Source: Bacilliculturomica massiliensis (GTDB lineage Bacteria; Bacillota; Clostridia; Peptostreptococcales; Anaerovoracaceae). Taken from it: a DNA stretch of 64,000 nt. Shown piece by piece: positions 8,908 to 17,878 of this stretch. Below the pieces are notes generated by a model that saw only the letters and a program-made list of their open reading frames with translations, was not told where the DNA came from and searched no databases. The first letter of the stretch is position 1, and every line of letters starts with the position of its first letter. The stretch spans positions 559,997 through 623,996 of the forward strand of contig NZ_LR027603.1 in the NCBI RefSeq assembly GCF_900605495.1. The letters run 5' to 3'. Position numbers and translations under genes: made by a program.

Positions 8908-9292
8908 TGTTGTGCCTTGTTTTTTGGCAGTGCATTTTTTGAATGTGCGCGGGAAATGGTTTATCGCAGGGCTTTCAGGCCGTATCAGCCCGTATCGTCC
9001 GGTGTATGGCCTGTCACGGATCTTCCATGACCCATGTGCTGCAGGAGGTACAGGAGCTGAACGACTGCCGCGGTCGAGACTGGCGGTGTTGGGACAGCGG
9101 CGGGGGCCGGGTGCCTGCGGTGGTCTGGCGCCTACAGGGGGCAGGGCGACTGCAGGGGTAGGGAGCATGCGGGAGATCGGGTGCCTGCCGGGCAGGTGCT
9201 TGCGAGTGTCGGATGGCAACGGGGCCGGGTGCTTGTGAGTGCCCAATGCCTGCGGGGACCAGATGGCGGCAGATTGCGCAGTCATTAAGTGG

Positions 9293-9465
9293 AATAGGTG
9301 AAATTCGATTTTTTTTCTTTAAATTGCATAAATCAAGCAATAAAATATGCAAAACTAGATGAAAATATTAATTTTCGCCTATTTCTCTTGAAAATATTGG
9401 ATAATTGGGCCTGCTTTTCCGCTAAAATAGGTGAAAATTCGATTTTTTTTCTGTTTTCACCTATT
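9293..9465. repeat. AT-rich repeat cluster built on AATAGGTGAAAA
   Basis: Two direct copies of AATAGGTGAAA(A)TTCGATT followed by a T run lie at 9293-9318 and 9426-9452. Inverted versions occur at about 9371-9384 and 9454-9465. The last pair forms a 12-bp perfect stem (9426-9437 with 9454-9465). The local AT richness contrasts sharply with the GC-rich surroundings. The rest of 8911-9577 holds no credible gene. Confidence 0.6.
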
Positions 9466-9577
9466 CAAACGATCTGAAGATGTGATCTGGCGCAGTACGG
9501 TTCTGGATTATCGATAACTGACGGTCGTGCAATGGCGTCTGACCTTGTACGATAGAATATCGGCTACCTCGCCTGCC

Positions 9578-10016
9578 GGATCCGCCCGCCCGGCAGAACA
9601 ACCGTCCGCCCGCTGGCTGGTCCCCGCACAGCAGACTCGCCCGGCCATCCGTCCGTCCCCCAGACTGCCCGCCCGGCAGAACATCCGTCCGCCCGCCGGC
9701 TAGTCCCTGCACAGCAGACTCGCCCGGCCATCCGTCCGTCCCCCAGACTGCCCGCCAGGCAGATCATTCGTCCGCCCGCTGGCTAGTCCCCGCACAGCAG
9801 ACCCGCCCGGCCATTCGGCCGTCCGCCAGACTGCCCGCCCGGCAGATCATTCGTCCGCCCGCTGGCTAGTCCCCGCACAGCAGACCCGCCCGGCCATCCG
9901 TCCGTCCGCCAGACTGCCCGCCCGGCAGAACATCCGTCCGCCCGCCGGCTAGTCACCGCACAGCAGACTCGCCCGGCCATTCGGCTGCCCGTCAGATCCA
10001 CCCGCCAAGCAGCCGG
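9578..10016. repeat. 83-bp tandem repeat, about five copies
   Basis: The marker CAGACTG recurs at 9661, 9744, 9827 and 9910, and a variant CAGATCC at 9993, always exactly 83 bases apart. A first partial copy begins near 9578. Copies differ by scattered substitutions. Since 83 is not a multiple of three, the reading frame shifts at every copy, so the open frames here are not genes. The array fills the gap between lctD and larA. Confidence 0.9.
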
Positions 10017-10017
10017 G

Positions 10018-10058
<41 letters not shown>

Positions 10059-11459
10059 CTAACAGATCTTATGAGGATTCAGAATGTTTTTCGGATCGAA
10101 GGCGCTTTTGATCCCCCGCATGATCTCCAGAAGGTCGGGGTCCAGGGACTCGGCAAGGTAGGGCTTTTTCGCAAAGCCGATGCCGTGCTCGCCGGATACC
10201 TGGCCATTGAGCTCTCTGGCTTTGGAGTAGATCAGTTCCATGGCCAGAGACATTTTTTCTTTCCACTCTTCGTCGCTGAGTTCATCTTTCAGAATGTAGA
10301 TATGCAGGTTTCCATCCCCGGCGTGGCCGAAGGTCTTGATGCGGATGGAAGCGATCTGCTGTATTCCGTGTATGTATTCCAGCAGGGTGTTGACGCTGCT
10401 TCGGGGGACGACCACGTCCACTTCGTCCATGTAGGTAGTGGAACCTTTGATCGCTTCCAGGAACGCGCCTCTGGCTTTCCAGATGGAGTCGTTGCGCTCT
10501 TCTGTGTCTGAGATCAGCACGTCGAGAGCTCCCTGCTGAAGGCAGATCTCCGCCACATTGTCATAATCCTTTTCGATCTCCGCGTCTGTTGCTCCATCGA
10601 ATTTCAAAAGAAGGTAAGCGTCGGCCTGATTGTCGGGAAACTTTCTGCCCAGATATTCTTCAGCGTCGATGATGACCTCCCGCTGCATGAATTCGATGGC
10701 GGTGGGCACAGCTTTGGATTTGATGATCAGCGGCGCGGCGCCGATGGCCTTTTCCAGCGAGGGAAAGGGGACCAGCAGACTGATGGATCTGGCGGGGAGG
10801 GGAAGAAGTTTCAAAGTCGCCTTCGTCACGATGCCCAGGGTGCCTTCTGATCCGACCATAAGATCTTTCAGCGCGTACCCGGAACTGTTCTTTACCACTT
10901 TGCCGCCCAGCTCGACTACGGCGCCGTTTGGAAGAACGACCTCCAAGCCGCGGACATAGTCCCGCGTCACGCCGTATTTCACAGCGCGCATCCCCCCGGC
11001 GTTTGTGCTGATATTGCCGCCGATGGTGGCTGATTTCTCGCCGGGGTCCGGGGGATAGAAAAAGCCCCGCTCTTCCACATAGGCGGCCAGCTCCATGAGC
11101 AGTACGCCCGGCTCCACTGTGATGGTGAGATTTTCTTCATCCAGCTCGATGAACCGGTTCAGAAGGGTGGTCTCAATGACGATGCCGCCTTCCACGGGCA
11201 CGCAGGAACCCACCAGACCGGTTCCTGCTCCTCTGGGCGTGACGGGAATGTTATTGTTGAAAGCGTATTTCATCACGGCGGAAACGTCCTCCGTGCTGGA
11301 GACGCGCACTACCACATCCGGCCAGCACTGGGTACCGCCCAGTTCGTCGTGGCTGTAGTCCTCGTGGATGGATCCGCCGGTCAGCACGCGGTCGTCGTCG
11401 CCGATCAGCGCGCGGATCGCCTGAAAATCTGAGTCGTCTATCTTTTTATATGCCGTCAT
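10059..11459 (-). CDS. lctD: FAD-linked lactate dehydrogenase subunit (LctD/GlcD family)
   Basis: This 466-residue protein is a PCMH-type FAD oxidase of the GlcD family. It has GAGTGLVGS and [19 protein letters not shown] in the FAD-binding half and HAGDGNLH in the C-terminal substrate/metal-binding half. With LctB (EtfB) and LctC (EtfA) it forms the electron-confurcating lactate dehydrogenase described in Acetobacterium woodii, which oxidises lactate to pyruvate with NAD+ while consuming reduced ferredoxin. I place the start at 11459, 14 bases inside the end of lctC, so the genes are translationally coupled. The stop codon is followed at once by a GATT repeat tract. Confidence 0.9.
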   Translation of the reverse strand: MTAYKKIDDSDFQAIRALIGDDDRVLTGGSIHEDYSHDELGGTQCWPDVVVRVSSTEDVSAVMKYAFNNNIPVTPRGAGTGLVGSCVPVEGGIVIETTLLNRFIELDEENLTITVEPGVLLMELAAYVEERGFFYPPDPGEKSATIGGNISTNAGGMRAVKYGVTRDYVRGLEVVLPNGAVVELGGKVVKNSSGYALKDLMVGSEGTLGIVTKATLKLLPLPARSISLLVPFPSLEKAIGAAPLIIKSKAVPTAIEFMQREVIIDAEEYLGRKFPDNQADAYLLLKFDGATDAEIEKDYDNVAEICLQQGALDVLISDTEERNDSIWKARGAFLEAIKGSTTYMDEVDVVVPRSSVNTLLEYIHGIQQIASIRIKTFGHAGDGNLHIYILKDELSDEEWKEKMSLAMELIYSKARELNGQVSGEHGIGFAKKPYLAESLDPDLLEIMRGIKSAFDPKNILNPHKIC

Positions 11460-12657
11460 GGTATAACCCCCTGTTCGCTTTGATCTTGGCAATGAGTCCG
11501 GGAACGATTTCATACAGGTCTCCGACGAGACAGCAGTGAGCGATCCGGAAGATCGCCGCTTTCTCGTCCGTATTGATGGCGACGATGTGGTCGGCATTGT
11601 TCATGCCCGCCGCAAACTGCACGGAGCCCGAGACGCCGCAGGTGATAATGAGCTTAGGCCGCACGGTCCGCCCGCTCAGACCGATCTGACGCTTGGCGTC
11701 CATCCAGCCCGCTTCGATCATGGGACGGGTGCAGGCCAGCTGACCGCCCAGCAGAGCGGCCAGCTCCCGGAGCAGATCCAGATCGCCCTCCTTTTTGACG
11801 CCCCGTCCGGCGACTACCAGAACGTCGCAGGCTTCGATGGAGGTCTCCGGGGCCTTGGGAAGGACCTCAAGCACGTCCAGATTGCTGTGCAGTTTTTTCT
11901 CCGGCAGCAGGCAGGGTATGATCTCGCCCGACTCTTCCTCCGATCGGGTGGGGGCGGTCATGATCTTGTATCTTACCGTAGCCATCTGCGGCCTGTGGTC
12001 GGGGGTATGGATCTGCGCCATGATGTTTCCGCCGAAGGCAGGCCGGATCTGGATCAGGTCTGTATCCGGACTCATGTCTAAAATGGTGCAGTCCGCCGTA
12101 AGGCCGGTCTTTACTCTGGCTGCAGTACGGGGAGCCAGCTGTCTGCCCACGGTGGTGGCGCCCACCAGGATGGAAGATGGCTTCACGTTTTCGATAAAAT
12201 CTTCCAGGACGTTGGTGTACGCCTCGATGGTGAAATGTTCCAGGGCGTTCTGGTCGTAGACGTAGACCGCGTCTACGCCGTAGTGCAGAAGTTCCCGGCA
12301 CTGTTCGCTGAGACCGCTGCCTGCGAACAGCGCGTAGACAGGATGACCGATTTTGGACGCCAGCTCCCTGGCTTTGCCGATGAGCTCGTATGTAACAGGA
12401 TGGATCTCGCCGTCCACATGGTCCACGTATACGGCGATGCCCCGCCACTGATCCTTATCCAGGGCGGGACGTCTGTCCTCTGTTTCCTGAACCGTTACGG
12501 CACCGGCAGGTCCCTGTTTAACGCAGAGCCTGCACATTTTACAGGCAGCGTTGATCTCCAGCTTTCCGTCGCGTTCTTCCAGAGCGTGGAAGGGACAGAG
12601 CGCGATCAGTTTTTTTATGTCTCCGACCTTCGTCTGATCGATGATTAGTTTTTCCAT
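11446..12657 (-). CDS. lctC: Electron transfer flavoprotein alpha subunit with ferredoxin-like N-terminus (LctC)
   Basis: This 403-residue EtfA carries an N-terminal iron-sulfur extension. Cysteines at residues 21, 39, 42 and 45 (CPFHAL and [12 protein letters not shown]) can hold one [4Fe-4S] cluster, as in LctC of the bifurcating Ldh-Etf complex. An ETF alpha N-domain follows, then the C-terminal FAD domain with GRGVKKEGD and [14 protein letters not shown], the conserved FAD-binding stretch. It works with LctB and LctD in the cytoplasm to couple NAD+, ferredoxin and lactate. It lies 17 bases after lctB and overlaps lctD. Confidence 0.92.
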   Translation of the reverse strand: MEKLIIDQTKVGDIKKLIALCPFHALEERDGKLEINAACKMCRLCVKQGPAGAVTVQETEDRRPALDKDQWRGIAVYVDHVDGEIHPVTYELIGKARELASKIGHPVYALFAGSGLSEQCRELLHYGVDAVYVYDQNALEHFTIEAYTNVLEDFIENVKPSSILVGATTVGRQLAPRTAARVKTGLTADCTILDMSPDTDLIQIRPAFGGNIMAQIHTPDHRPQMATVRYKIMTAPTRSEEESGEIIPCLLPEKKLHSNLDVLEVLPKAPETSIEACDVLVVAGRGVKKEGDLDLLRELAALLGGQLACTRPMIEAGWMDAKRQIGLSGRTVRPKLIITCGVSGSVQFAAGMNNADHIVAINTDEKAAIFRIAHCCLVGDLYEIVPGLIAKIKANRGLYHDGI

Positions 12658-12674
12658 ATTCCGTTTTCCCCCTT

Positions 12675-13463
12675 TTATACGAATTTTAACTCTGTCAGCT
12701 TATCGTACAGCCTGTCGCAGAGTTCCGGGCCGCTGCCCCGCCAGATCTCCTGAGTGATCTCCGATTCCGGGGAAAAGATGCGCTGGACCTGAGTAGGCGA
12801 ACCGCTCAGACCGTAATGGGATTCTTCCTGATCTTCCATGTCCGCCAGAGTCAGAATGCGGATCTTCCGATCAGAGGTGGCCTTCTTTCTGACATAAGAG
12901 GGGAGACGGGGCTGGTAAATATCTTTATCCACAGCCAGGAGACAGGGAAACCCCAGCTTGACGATCTCGACCGCTTTGGGCATATCCATCTCCACGGTAA
13001 GTCCTTCGGGACTGCTCTCGATAACCCGCCGCACGTTGGAGACACTGGGGATCCCCAGCCATTCCCCGATCTCAGGCCCCACCTGGGCGGTGTCGCCGTC
13101 AGTGGTCTGCTTGCCGCAGAGGATCAGATCAAAGGCGCCTGCGCTGCGGATCCCCTGCGATAGGGTGTAACTGGTGGCCAGCACGTCGGCGCCGCCGAAA
13201 CGGCGGTCGGAAAGCAGCACGCCTTCATCGGCGCCCATGGCGAAAGCCTCGCGGATGACCTGTTCCGCCTGGGGCGGACCCATGCTGATCACCGTGATGC
13301 TTCCTCCGTGCAGCTCCCGAAGGCGCAGTGCGGTCTCCAGAGCGTAAAGGTCGTAGGGATTCATTTTGGAGGCCACGCCTCCGCGGAGCAAAACTCCGGT
13401 GTCGGGGTCCACCGCCACCTTGTTTGTCTCCGGAACCTGTTTGATACATACCAGAATGTTCAT
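12675..13463 (-). CDS. lctB: Electron transfer flavoprotein beta subunit (LctB)
   Basis: This 262-residue EtfB has [13 protein letters not shown] at the N-terminus and the family motif [18 protein letters not shown] near residues 116-133. In bifurcating EtfAB, the beta subunit holds the second FAD, where electron bifurcation or confurcation occurs. It is the first gene of the lctBCD operon. A consensus promoter and a GntR-type operator lie about 160-220 bases upstream. Gene order lctB-lctC-lctD matches the A. woodii lactate operon. Confidence 0.92.
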   Translation of the reverse strand: MNILVCIKQVPETNKVAVDPDTGVLLRGGVASKMNPYDLYALETALRLRELHGGSITVISMGPPQAEQVIREAFAMGADEGVLLSDRRFGGADVLATSYTLSQGIRSAGAFDLILCGKQTTDGDTAQVGPEIGEWLGIPSVSNVRRVIESSPEGLTVEMDMPKAVEIVKLGFPCLLAVDKDIYQPRLPSYVRKKATSDRKIRILTLADMEDQEESHYGLSGSPTQVQRIFSPESEITQEIWRGSGPELCDRLYDKLTELKFV

Positions 13464-13626
13464 GTTATCCTCTTTTCTCTCGCTGTTTTCTCAAAATTTC
13501 TAACTGTTTCGGCGCGGTCGCAGATCTGTCCGGCCGCCGGCGGAAACCGGCCGGGGCGGAGCGGCAGCGCGCCCCTGATCGTCCTCACGGCGCAATCTTT
13601 CGATGTACGTGTTCCGTGGGGCAAAA

Positions 13627-13637
13627 TGGTCCTACCA
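13627..13637. promoter_or_regulatory. FadR/LldR-type operator downstream of the lct promoter
   Basis: TGGT-CCT-ACCA is an inverted repeat of the form bound by FadR-subfamily GntR regulators (TGGTnnnACCA). It lies 17 bases downstream of the lctB -10 box, where a bound repressor would block transcription. The adjacent FadR-type gene is the natural candidate. The site is seen; the regulator assignment is inferred. Confidence 0.6.
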
Positions 13638-13653
13638 ATTTGCCGTTGAAATA

Positions 13654-13682
13654 ATTATATTTGTTTGCAGAGGGATTGTCAA
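13654..13682 (-). promoter_or_regulatory. Consensus sigma-A promoter of lctBCD
   Basis: Read on the minus strand, TTGACA (13677-13682) and TATAAT (13654-13659) are both perfect and separated by exactly 17 bases. Such a strong promoter for a catabolic operon implies repression in the absence of inducer. Confidence 0.92.
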
Positions 13683-13683
13683 T

Positions 13684-13723
13684 AAAAAAACCGCCGCGGT
13701 GGACAGGGTCCGGTCTGCGGCGG
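13684..13723 (-). terminator. Rho-independent terminator of the FadR-type gene
   Basis: On the minus strand CCGCCGC (13717-13723) pairs with GCGGCGG (13691-13697), followed by seven T. It sits between the regulator stop and the lctB -35, separating the two transcription units. Confidence 0.88.
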
Positions 13724-13762
13724 CTCAATAAAATCTCATCATATGGGGAAATAGGGAATGAA

Positions 13763-14665
13763 TTACTGCGGCCCTTCAGTCTGTCGAGTGATCTCCCGGT
13801 CGATGATCTCAAAATGCAGTTTCAAAGCGGCGTCGGCCTTCTGCGTGTCGCCGAGGGCTACAGCGGCCGCGATCTCCTCGTGGACGCGCTGAAGAGTGCC
13901 TTTTTCCATCTCCGCTGCCATGATCTTGCGGCGCATGTCGGCGATGAATAGATCCATGACCCGGCTGAGAGCCTGCAGGATGTTGATGATCAGCTTATTT
14001 TCCGAGTGGAGCGCGATGGTGTAGTGGAGTCTGGCGTCCAGAAGGGCGCTGATTTTTTCATCATCGCTCTCCGCCAGTTGTGTCACGATCGCCTTCAGTT
14101 CTTCTACGAAAGCGGGGGTGCGGTGCTGTATTGCCAGTTCCAGCGCCTTCGCCTCGATGGCGGCGCGCAGCTGGCTGAGCTGACTGTAATCCAGTTCCTC
14201 CAGAACGAACATCATGGACATGGATTCCATCAGATTCTTTTCAAAATTGCCGGACACGTAGTTGCCCGCGCCCTGCAGGCTTTCCAGCACGCCCATGATC
14301 TCCAGAGTTCTCAGGGCCTCGCGGACGGAGTTGCGGCTGACGTCCAGCGCCTGGGCAAGCTCGCGCTCCGGCGGAAGTTTTTGTCCCAGCCGGTATTCGC
14401 CGGTCAGGATCTTCTCTTTGATATGGCGGATCACCTTTTCATACGTTTTGCCGGGGGCGTCCTTTCGCTCTGTGCAGTTTTTTTGCTCCGAACTGTCCTT
14501 CTGCTCCGCGCAGTTTTTCTGGTCCACACTGTCCTTCCACTCCGCGCAGCTTTTCTGGTCTGAACAGTTCGCCCGATCTGCGCTGTCTGCCCGCTCCGGG
14601 CTGTCCCCCCGATCAGTGCGGTTCTTCTGTTCCGGGCAGCCCTGGGCCGTGTTTGTTTCGCTCAT
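13763..14665 (-). CDS. FadR-subfamily GntR regulator with repetitive Cys-rich N-terminal extension
   Basis: A GntR winged helix (about residues 74-137; LPPERELAQALDVSRNSVREALR) is followed by an all-helical FCD ligand domain. Relatives such as LldR, LutR and LctA control lactate use, and this gene lies directly upstream of lctBCD, so I infer a lactate-responsive repressor. The start at 14665 is supported by a GGGGG site upstream. Oddly, the first 70 residues are a charged, low-complexity extension with a 12-residue repeat (DQKNCAEQKD-like) and four cysteines (residues 34, 40, 52, 64), absent from typical family members of about 230 residues. Confidence 0.88.
   Translation of the reverse strand: MSETNTAQGCPEQKNRTDRGDSPERADSADRANCSDQKSCAEWKDSVDQKNCAEQKDSSEQKNCTERKDAPGKTYEKVIRHIKEKILTGEYRLGQKLPPERELAQALDVSRNSVREALRTLEIMGVLESLQGAGNYVSGNFEKNLMESMSMMFVLEELDYSQLSQLRAAIEAKALELAIQHRTPAFVEELKAIVTQLAESDDEKISALLDARLHYTIALHSENKLIINILQALSRVMDLFIADMRRKIMAAEMEKGTLQRVHEEIAAAVALGDTQKADAALKLHFEIIDREITRQTEGPQ
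14459..14566 (-). repeat. 36-bp in-frame tandem repeat, three copies, in the FadR-type gene
   Basis: GTCCTT recurs at 14459, 14495 and 14531 with an exact 36-base period. It encodes three 12-residue units, each with a Q-K-(S/N)-C core. The frame is preserved. Confidence 0.85.
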
Positions 14666-14689
14666 GAGTATGATCCCCCTTTATATGTG

Positions 14690-15451
14690 TCAGCGGATCG
14701 CCTCGCTGATCCTGGCCGCTATGGTTTTTACCCGCTGGATCTTATACTGAAAATCCCCGGACCGCATTCTCTGCGTGGGGCCTGAAAGACTGATGGCGGC
14801 TATGGCCGTGCCGCTGCGGTTCAGTATGGGAGCGCCGATGCAGGTCAGTCCGATCTCCAGTTCTTCATTGTCCACGGCGTAGCCGTTTTCACGTACCTGC
14901 TCCAGAGTGTCAAGAAAGGCAGGCCAGTGTGTGATGGTGTTGGTCGTGTGATGTGCCAGGGGCGTCTGCTGATATTGATCGAAGTCCATAGAACTGCTGA
15001 AAGCCAGCAGGCATTTTCCCACGGAGGAGCAGTGGCATTCACTGCTGGAGCCCACGGGGGGATTGGCCCGCAGAACTTGTCCCGGATCTTCCGCCTTCAG
15101 GATGATCACGCTCTTTGGATGGCGGGGATCTGTGTGTTCCAGCGTGGAGACATTGACCACCTCGTGGAATTCGTCGTAGAGTTCCTGGGCAAATGGGCGG
15201 ATAATGCTCTTGATACTGAGATTTGCGTCGAAGGACATGCCGATGCTGTACAGGCGCAGGCCAAGCCAGTATTTTTCGTTTTCAGGATTCTGTTCGACGA
15301 ATCCCTTTTCTTCTAATGTCAAAAGGGTGCGGTGGACCGTACTCTTGTGTATATCCATCTCCCGGGCGATCTCCGATATGCCCATTTCATGATTGTTTTC
15401 GCTAAGCAGGATCAGAATGTCTAATGCTCTGTCTAACGCCTGAATTGCCAT
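14690..15451 (-). CDS. IclR-family transcriptional regulator
   Basis: This 253-residue protein has an N-terminal winged helix (about residues 5-65; MGISEIAREMDIHKSTVHRTL) and a C-terminal IclR effector domain including CIGAPILNRSGTAIAAISLSG. IclR proteins are usually repressors released by a small metabolite. It is transcribed away from the ferredoxin-oxidoreductase operon at 15865, and both flanks of the shared promoter region carry GAACGAYGTTCT palindromes. It probably regulates that operon and possibly itself. GGAGGAAGT precedes the ATG. It lies 24 bases upstream of the FadR-type gene on the same strand, so the two may be co-transcribed. Confidence 0.92.
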   Translation of the reverse strand: MAIQALDRALDILILLSENNHEMGISEIAREMDIHKSTVHRTLLTLEEKGFVEQNPENEKYWLGLRLYSIGMSFDANLSIKSIIRPFAQELYDEFHEVVNVSTLEHTDPRHPKSVIILKAEDPGQVLRANPPVGSSSECHCSSVGKCLLAFSSSMDFDQYQQTPLAHHTTNTITHWPAFLDTLEQVRENGYAVDNEELEIGLTCIGAPILNRSGTAIAAISLSGPTQRMRSGDFQYKIQRVKTIAARISEAIR

Positions 15452-15482
15452 GATACTTCCTCCATTCCTGTTGAACGATAAC

Positions 15483-15494
15483 TGATGATCATCA
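15483..15494. promoter_or_regulatory. Palindrome in the iclR leader
   Basis: TGATGATCATCA is a perfect 12-base palindrome just downstream of the predicted iclR -10. It could be an autoregulatory site; no binding protein can be named. Confidence 0.35.
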
Positions 15495-15496
15495 TG

Positions 15497-15525
15497 ATTT
15501 TAACACGAAAAATGCTGAATTGCAA
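15497..15525 (-). promoter_or_regulatory. Predicted promoter of the iclR-type gene
   Basis: On the minus strand TTGCAA (15520-15525) and TAAAAT (15497-15502) are separated by 17 bases and lie 46 bases before the ATG. Confidence 0.6.
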
Positions 15526-15618
15526 AATAGAAATCGACTCTGCGGTCCGACGGCAGCTGGAGTTATCTCCAGAGTCCGTCTGCGGGCCTGTTTCCGGAAA
15601 TTTCAGAGAACAAAAAAC

Positions 15619-15631
15619 GGAACGATGTTCT
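15619..15631. promoter_or_regulatory. IclR-type operator, distal copy
   Basis: GGAACGATGTTCT is a near palindrome with the same core as the proximal site at 15786-15798. It lies between the two divergent promoters. The stretch 15452-15864 holds no gene and consists of these regulatory sites in AT-rich DNA. Confidence 0.55.
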
Positions 15632-15748
15632 AATTTTTAAGCATACACCTTGGACAATCTCTCTGTCAATTAAATTCTCAGATGTTTTGCAAATAGTTTG
15701 TTAAATAAAAAACGTTGTAATTTCAATGATTTTTATTATCGAAATCGT

Positions 15749-15777
15749 TTGACTTTTCCATCGAAAAGCAGTATGAT
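15749..15777 (+). promoter_or_regulatory. Promoter of the 2-oxoacid oxidoreductase operon
   Basis: TTGACT (15749-15754) and TATGAT (15772-15777) are separated by 17 bases. The operator palindrome begins 9 bases downstream, overlapping the expected transcription start. Confidence 0.82.
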
Positions 15778-15785
15778 CAAAAAAC

Positions 15786-15798
15786 AGAACGACGTTCT
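15786..15798. promoter_or_regulatory. IclR-type operator at the transcription start
   Basis: AGAACGACGTTCT is a perfect 13-base palindrome centred about 15 bases downstream of the -10. Bound repressor here would occlude initiation. Its second copy 167 bases upstream and the divergent iclR gene support the assignment. Confidence 0.65.
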
Positions 15799-15864
15799 AA
15801 AAATAAAATCAGAGCAGGGACGGCGCCGGCGGGCGCCGCCTGTCAGCGGTAGGAGGAAACAATC

Positions 15865-16062
15865 ATGAAGGTCAATGTCAATGAGTCACGATGCAAAGAG
15901 TGCGGATTGTGCATCGCTCATTGCCCCAAAGAGGCGATTTATCTGAGGAGCGAAGTGAATTCGAAGGGTTACCGTACCGTAGTAGTGCGGGAGGACAAAT
16001 GTATCGGGTGCGGTATGTGCTATCTCACATGTCCGGACGGAGTCTATCAAATACTGGCGTAA
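15865..16062 (+). CDS. 2-oxoacid:ferredoxin oxidoreductase, delta subunit (2[4Fe-4S] ferredoxin)
   Basis: This 65-residue protein has two CxxCxxCxxxCP motifs (CKECGLCIAHCP and CIGCGMCYLTCP), so it binds two [4Fe-4S] clusters. In four-subunit KOR/VOR-type enzymes the delta subunit carries electrons from the TPP site to free ferredoxin. It is the first gene of the operon, with AGGAGG at good spacing, and is followed 12 bases later by the alpha subunit. Confidence 0.92.
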   Translation: MKVNVNESRCKECGLCIAHCPKEAIYLRSEVNSKGYRTVVVREDKCIGCGMCYLTCPDGVYQILA

Positions 16063-16074
16063 GGAGGCGTAATT

Positions 16075-17133
16075 GTGGCAGAAATGATGAAGGGCAATAT
16101 TGCGATTGCCGAGGCGGCGGTGAGGGCCGGAGTGCGGTTGTACGCGGGATATCCGATCACACCGTCTACAGAAATAATGGAATATCTTTCAGGTCGGCTG
16201 CCGGAAGTGGGCGGCGCGTTCATTCAGGCGGAAAGCGAACTGGCCGGGATCAATATGGTGATCGGCGGCGCAAGCTGCGGCGTCCGCGCGCTGACGGCTT
16301 CCTCCGGACCGGGAATCAGTCTGAAACAGGAAGGGATCTCCATCCTGTCCGATGAGGAGCTGTCCGCAGTGGTCATAAACGTGGTGCGTTATGGAAATGG
16401 TCTGGGAACGCTGTATTCATCCCAATGTGATTATAACCGGGAGACCAGAGGCGGCGGAAACGGCGACTATCGATGCATCGTCCTGTGCCCGTCCAGCATT
16501 CAGGAGGCGGTGGAGCAGATCTCTCTGGCCTACGAGCTGGCAGAGAAATACCGCGTCGTATCCGTTCTGATGACCGAGGGAGCCCTTGGCCAGATGATGG
16601 AACCGGTGGATCTGCCGGACTTCGTGGAACCCAAGCGGAATCCCTGGGGCTTTGACGGAAAGTATACATACAAAAAGATCGGTATATTCGATCGGGATTC
16701 GATGAAAGAATCGGTTTTGCTCAAAGAGAAGTACGCGGCGATCAAAGAGAACGAGCAGAGATGGGAATCGGAGGGCGTGGAAGACGCTGATTACGTCTTC
16801 GTCTCGTACGGACTCCCGGGAAGAAGCACGCTGGGCGCTGTGAGACAGCTGCGGGACGAGGGGTTCCGGGTGGGACTGATCCGTCCTATTACCGCGTGGC
16901 CCTTCCCGGAAAAAGCCTTCGCCGAGATCAATCCCGGAGTAAAGGGGATCATAACCGTGGAAGCCAACGCTACGGGCCAGCTGGTAGACGACGCGGCGCT
17001 GGCCATCAAGAAAAACAGCAGCGCCAACATACCTGCCTACGCTCTGACCTATGTGTACGGAGTACCGCCGATCAAAAGCATCAAGGCAGACTTTAAGAAA
17101 ATATTGAATGGCGAAATCAGGGAGGTGTACTAA
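16075..17133 (+). CDS. 2-oxoacid:ferredoxin oxidoreductase, alpha subunit
   Basis: This 352-residue subunit is the KorA/VorB-type Pyr-flavodoxin-oxidoreductase domain I/II protein (GYPITPSTEIMEYLS near the N-terminus, TASSGPGISLKQEG in the middle). It starts with GTG at 16075, with AAGGAGG 7 bases upstream. The holoenzyme decarboxylates a 2-oxoacid and produces acyl-CoA plus reduced ferredoxin. Which oxoacid (branched-chain, 2-oxoglutarate, aromatic) cannot be read from sequence. The Ptb-Buk and aminotransferase genes downstream favour amino-acid-derived oxoacids. Confidence 0.92.
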   Translation: MAEMMKGNIAIAEAAVRAGVRLYAGYPITPSTEIMEYLSGRLPEVGGAFIQAESELAGINMVIGGASCGVRALTASSGPGISLKQEGISILSDEELSAVVINVVRYGNGLGTLYSSQCDYNRETRGGGNGDYRCIVLCPSSIQEAVEQISLAYELAEKYRVVSVLMTEGALGQMMEPVDLPDFVEPKRNPWGFDGKYTYKKIGIFDRDSMKESVLLKEKYAAIKENEQRWESEGVEDADYVFVSYGLPGRSTLGAVRQLRDEGFRVGLIRPITAWPFPEKAFAEINPGVKGIITVEANATGQLVDDAALAIKKNSSANIPAYALTYVYGVPPIKSIKADFKKILNGEIREVY

Positions 17134-17134
17134 T

Positions 17135-17878
17135 ATGGCGGTCGAACGTAAGGTCCCATCTATCATTGATAATCCGATGAACTTTTGTCCGGGATGCGGA
17201 CACGGTATCATCATACGGCTGATCTGCGAATGCCTTGAGGAACTGGGACAGGATCAGAACGTAATATTTGCCATCGGCGTGGGCTGTTCGTCCAATCTGG
17301 GCGGCGGGCTGGTGACAGACCGGCTGCACTGCGCGCACGGCCGGGCGGGAGCTGTGGCCACGGGCATGAAGCGGGTCAATCCGGACAATATGGTGATCAC
17401 ATATCAGGGCGACGGCGACGCTTACAGCATCGGCATCGCGGAAAGTTTCAACGCTGCATACAGAAATGAAAATATCACGGTAATAACCGTAAACAATACA
17501 AACTTTGGAATGACCGGCGGACAGATGAGCTGGACCACCATGGAGGGACAGAAGACCACCACCTCGCCTCACGGCAGAGATTGTGCGGTCACCGGATATC
17601 CCATCCGCTTTCCGGAACTGGTGGCAAACGAGTTCAGGGTGGCATATGCAGCCAGAGGAAGCGTCAGCAGTCCCGCTCGGATCAACGCGCTGAAGGGTTA
17701 CATAAAAAACGCGCTGGAGGCGCAGATCAATAAAGAAGGCTATTCAATTGTGGAAGTATTGTCGCCCTGCGCCGTGAACTGGGGTATGACCCCGGAGGAG
17801 GCAATGACGCACATCGAGGAGGATCTGACACAGTATTTCCCCATCGGCGTATTTCAGGACAGGAGGAATCAGGAATGA
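17135..17878 (+). CDS. 2-oxoacid:ferredoxin oxidoreductase, beta subunit (TPP-binding)
   Basis: This 247-residue subunit binds thiamine diphosphate. It has the cluster/TPP motif CPGCGHG near residue 18 and GDGDAYSIGIAESFNAAYRN, followed by the N-N pair of the Mg2+-TPP site (VITVNNTNFGMTGGQ). I start it at 17135, where GGGAGGTG lies 8 bases upstream; an upstream in-frame start inside the alpha gene is unlikely. It catalyses decarboxylation of the oxoacid and transfers electrons to the delta subunit. Confidence 0.93.
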   Translation: MAVERKVPSIIDNPMNFCPGCGHGIIIRLICECLEELGQDQNVIFAIGVGCSSNLGGGLVTDRLHCAHGRAGAVATGMKRVNPDNMVITYQGDGDAYSIGIAESFNAAYRNENITVITVNNTNFGMTGGQMSWTTMEGQKTTTSPHGRDCAVTGYPIRFPELVANEFRVAYAARGSVSSPARINALKGYIKNALEAQINKEGYSIVEVLSPCAVNWGMTPEEAMTHIEEDLTQYFPIGVFQDRRNQE

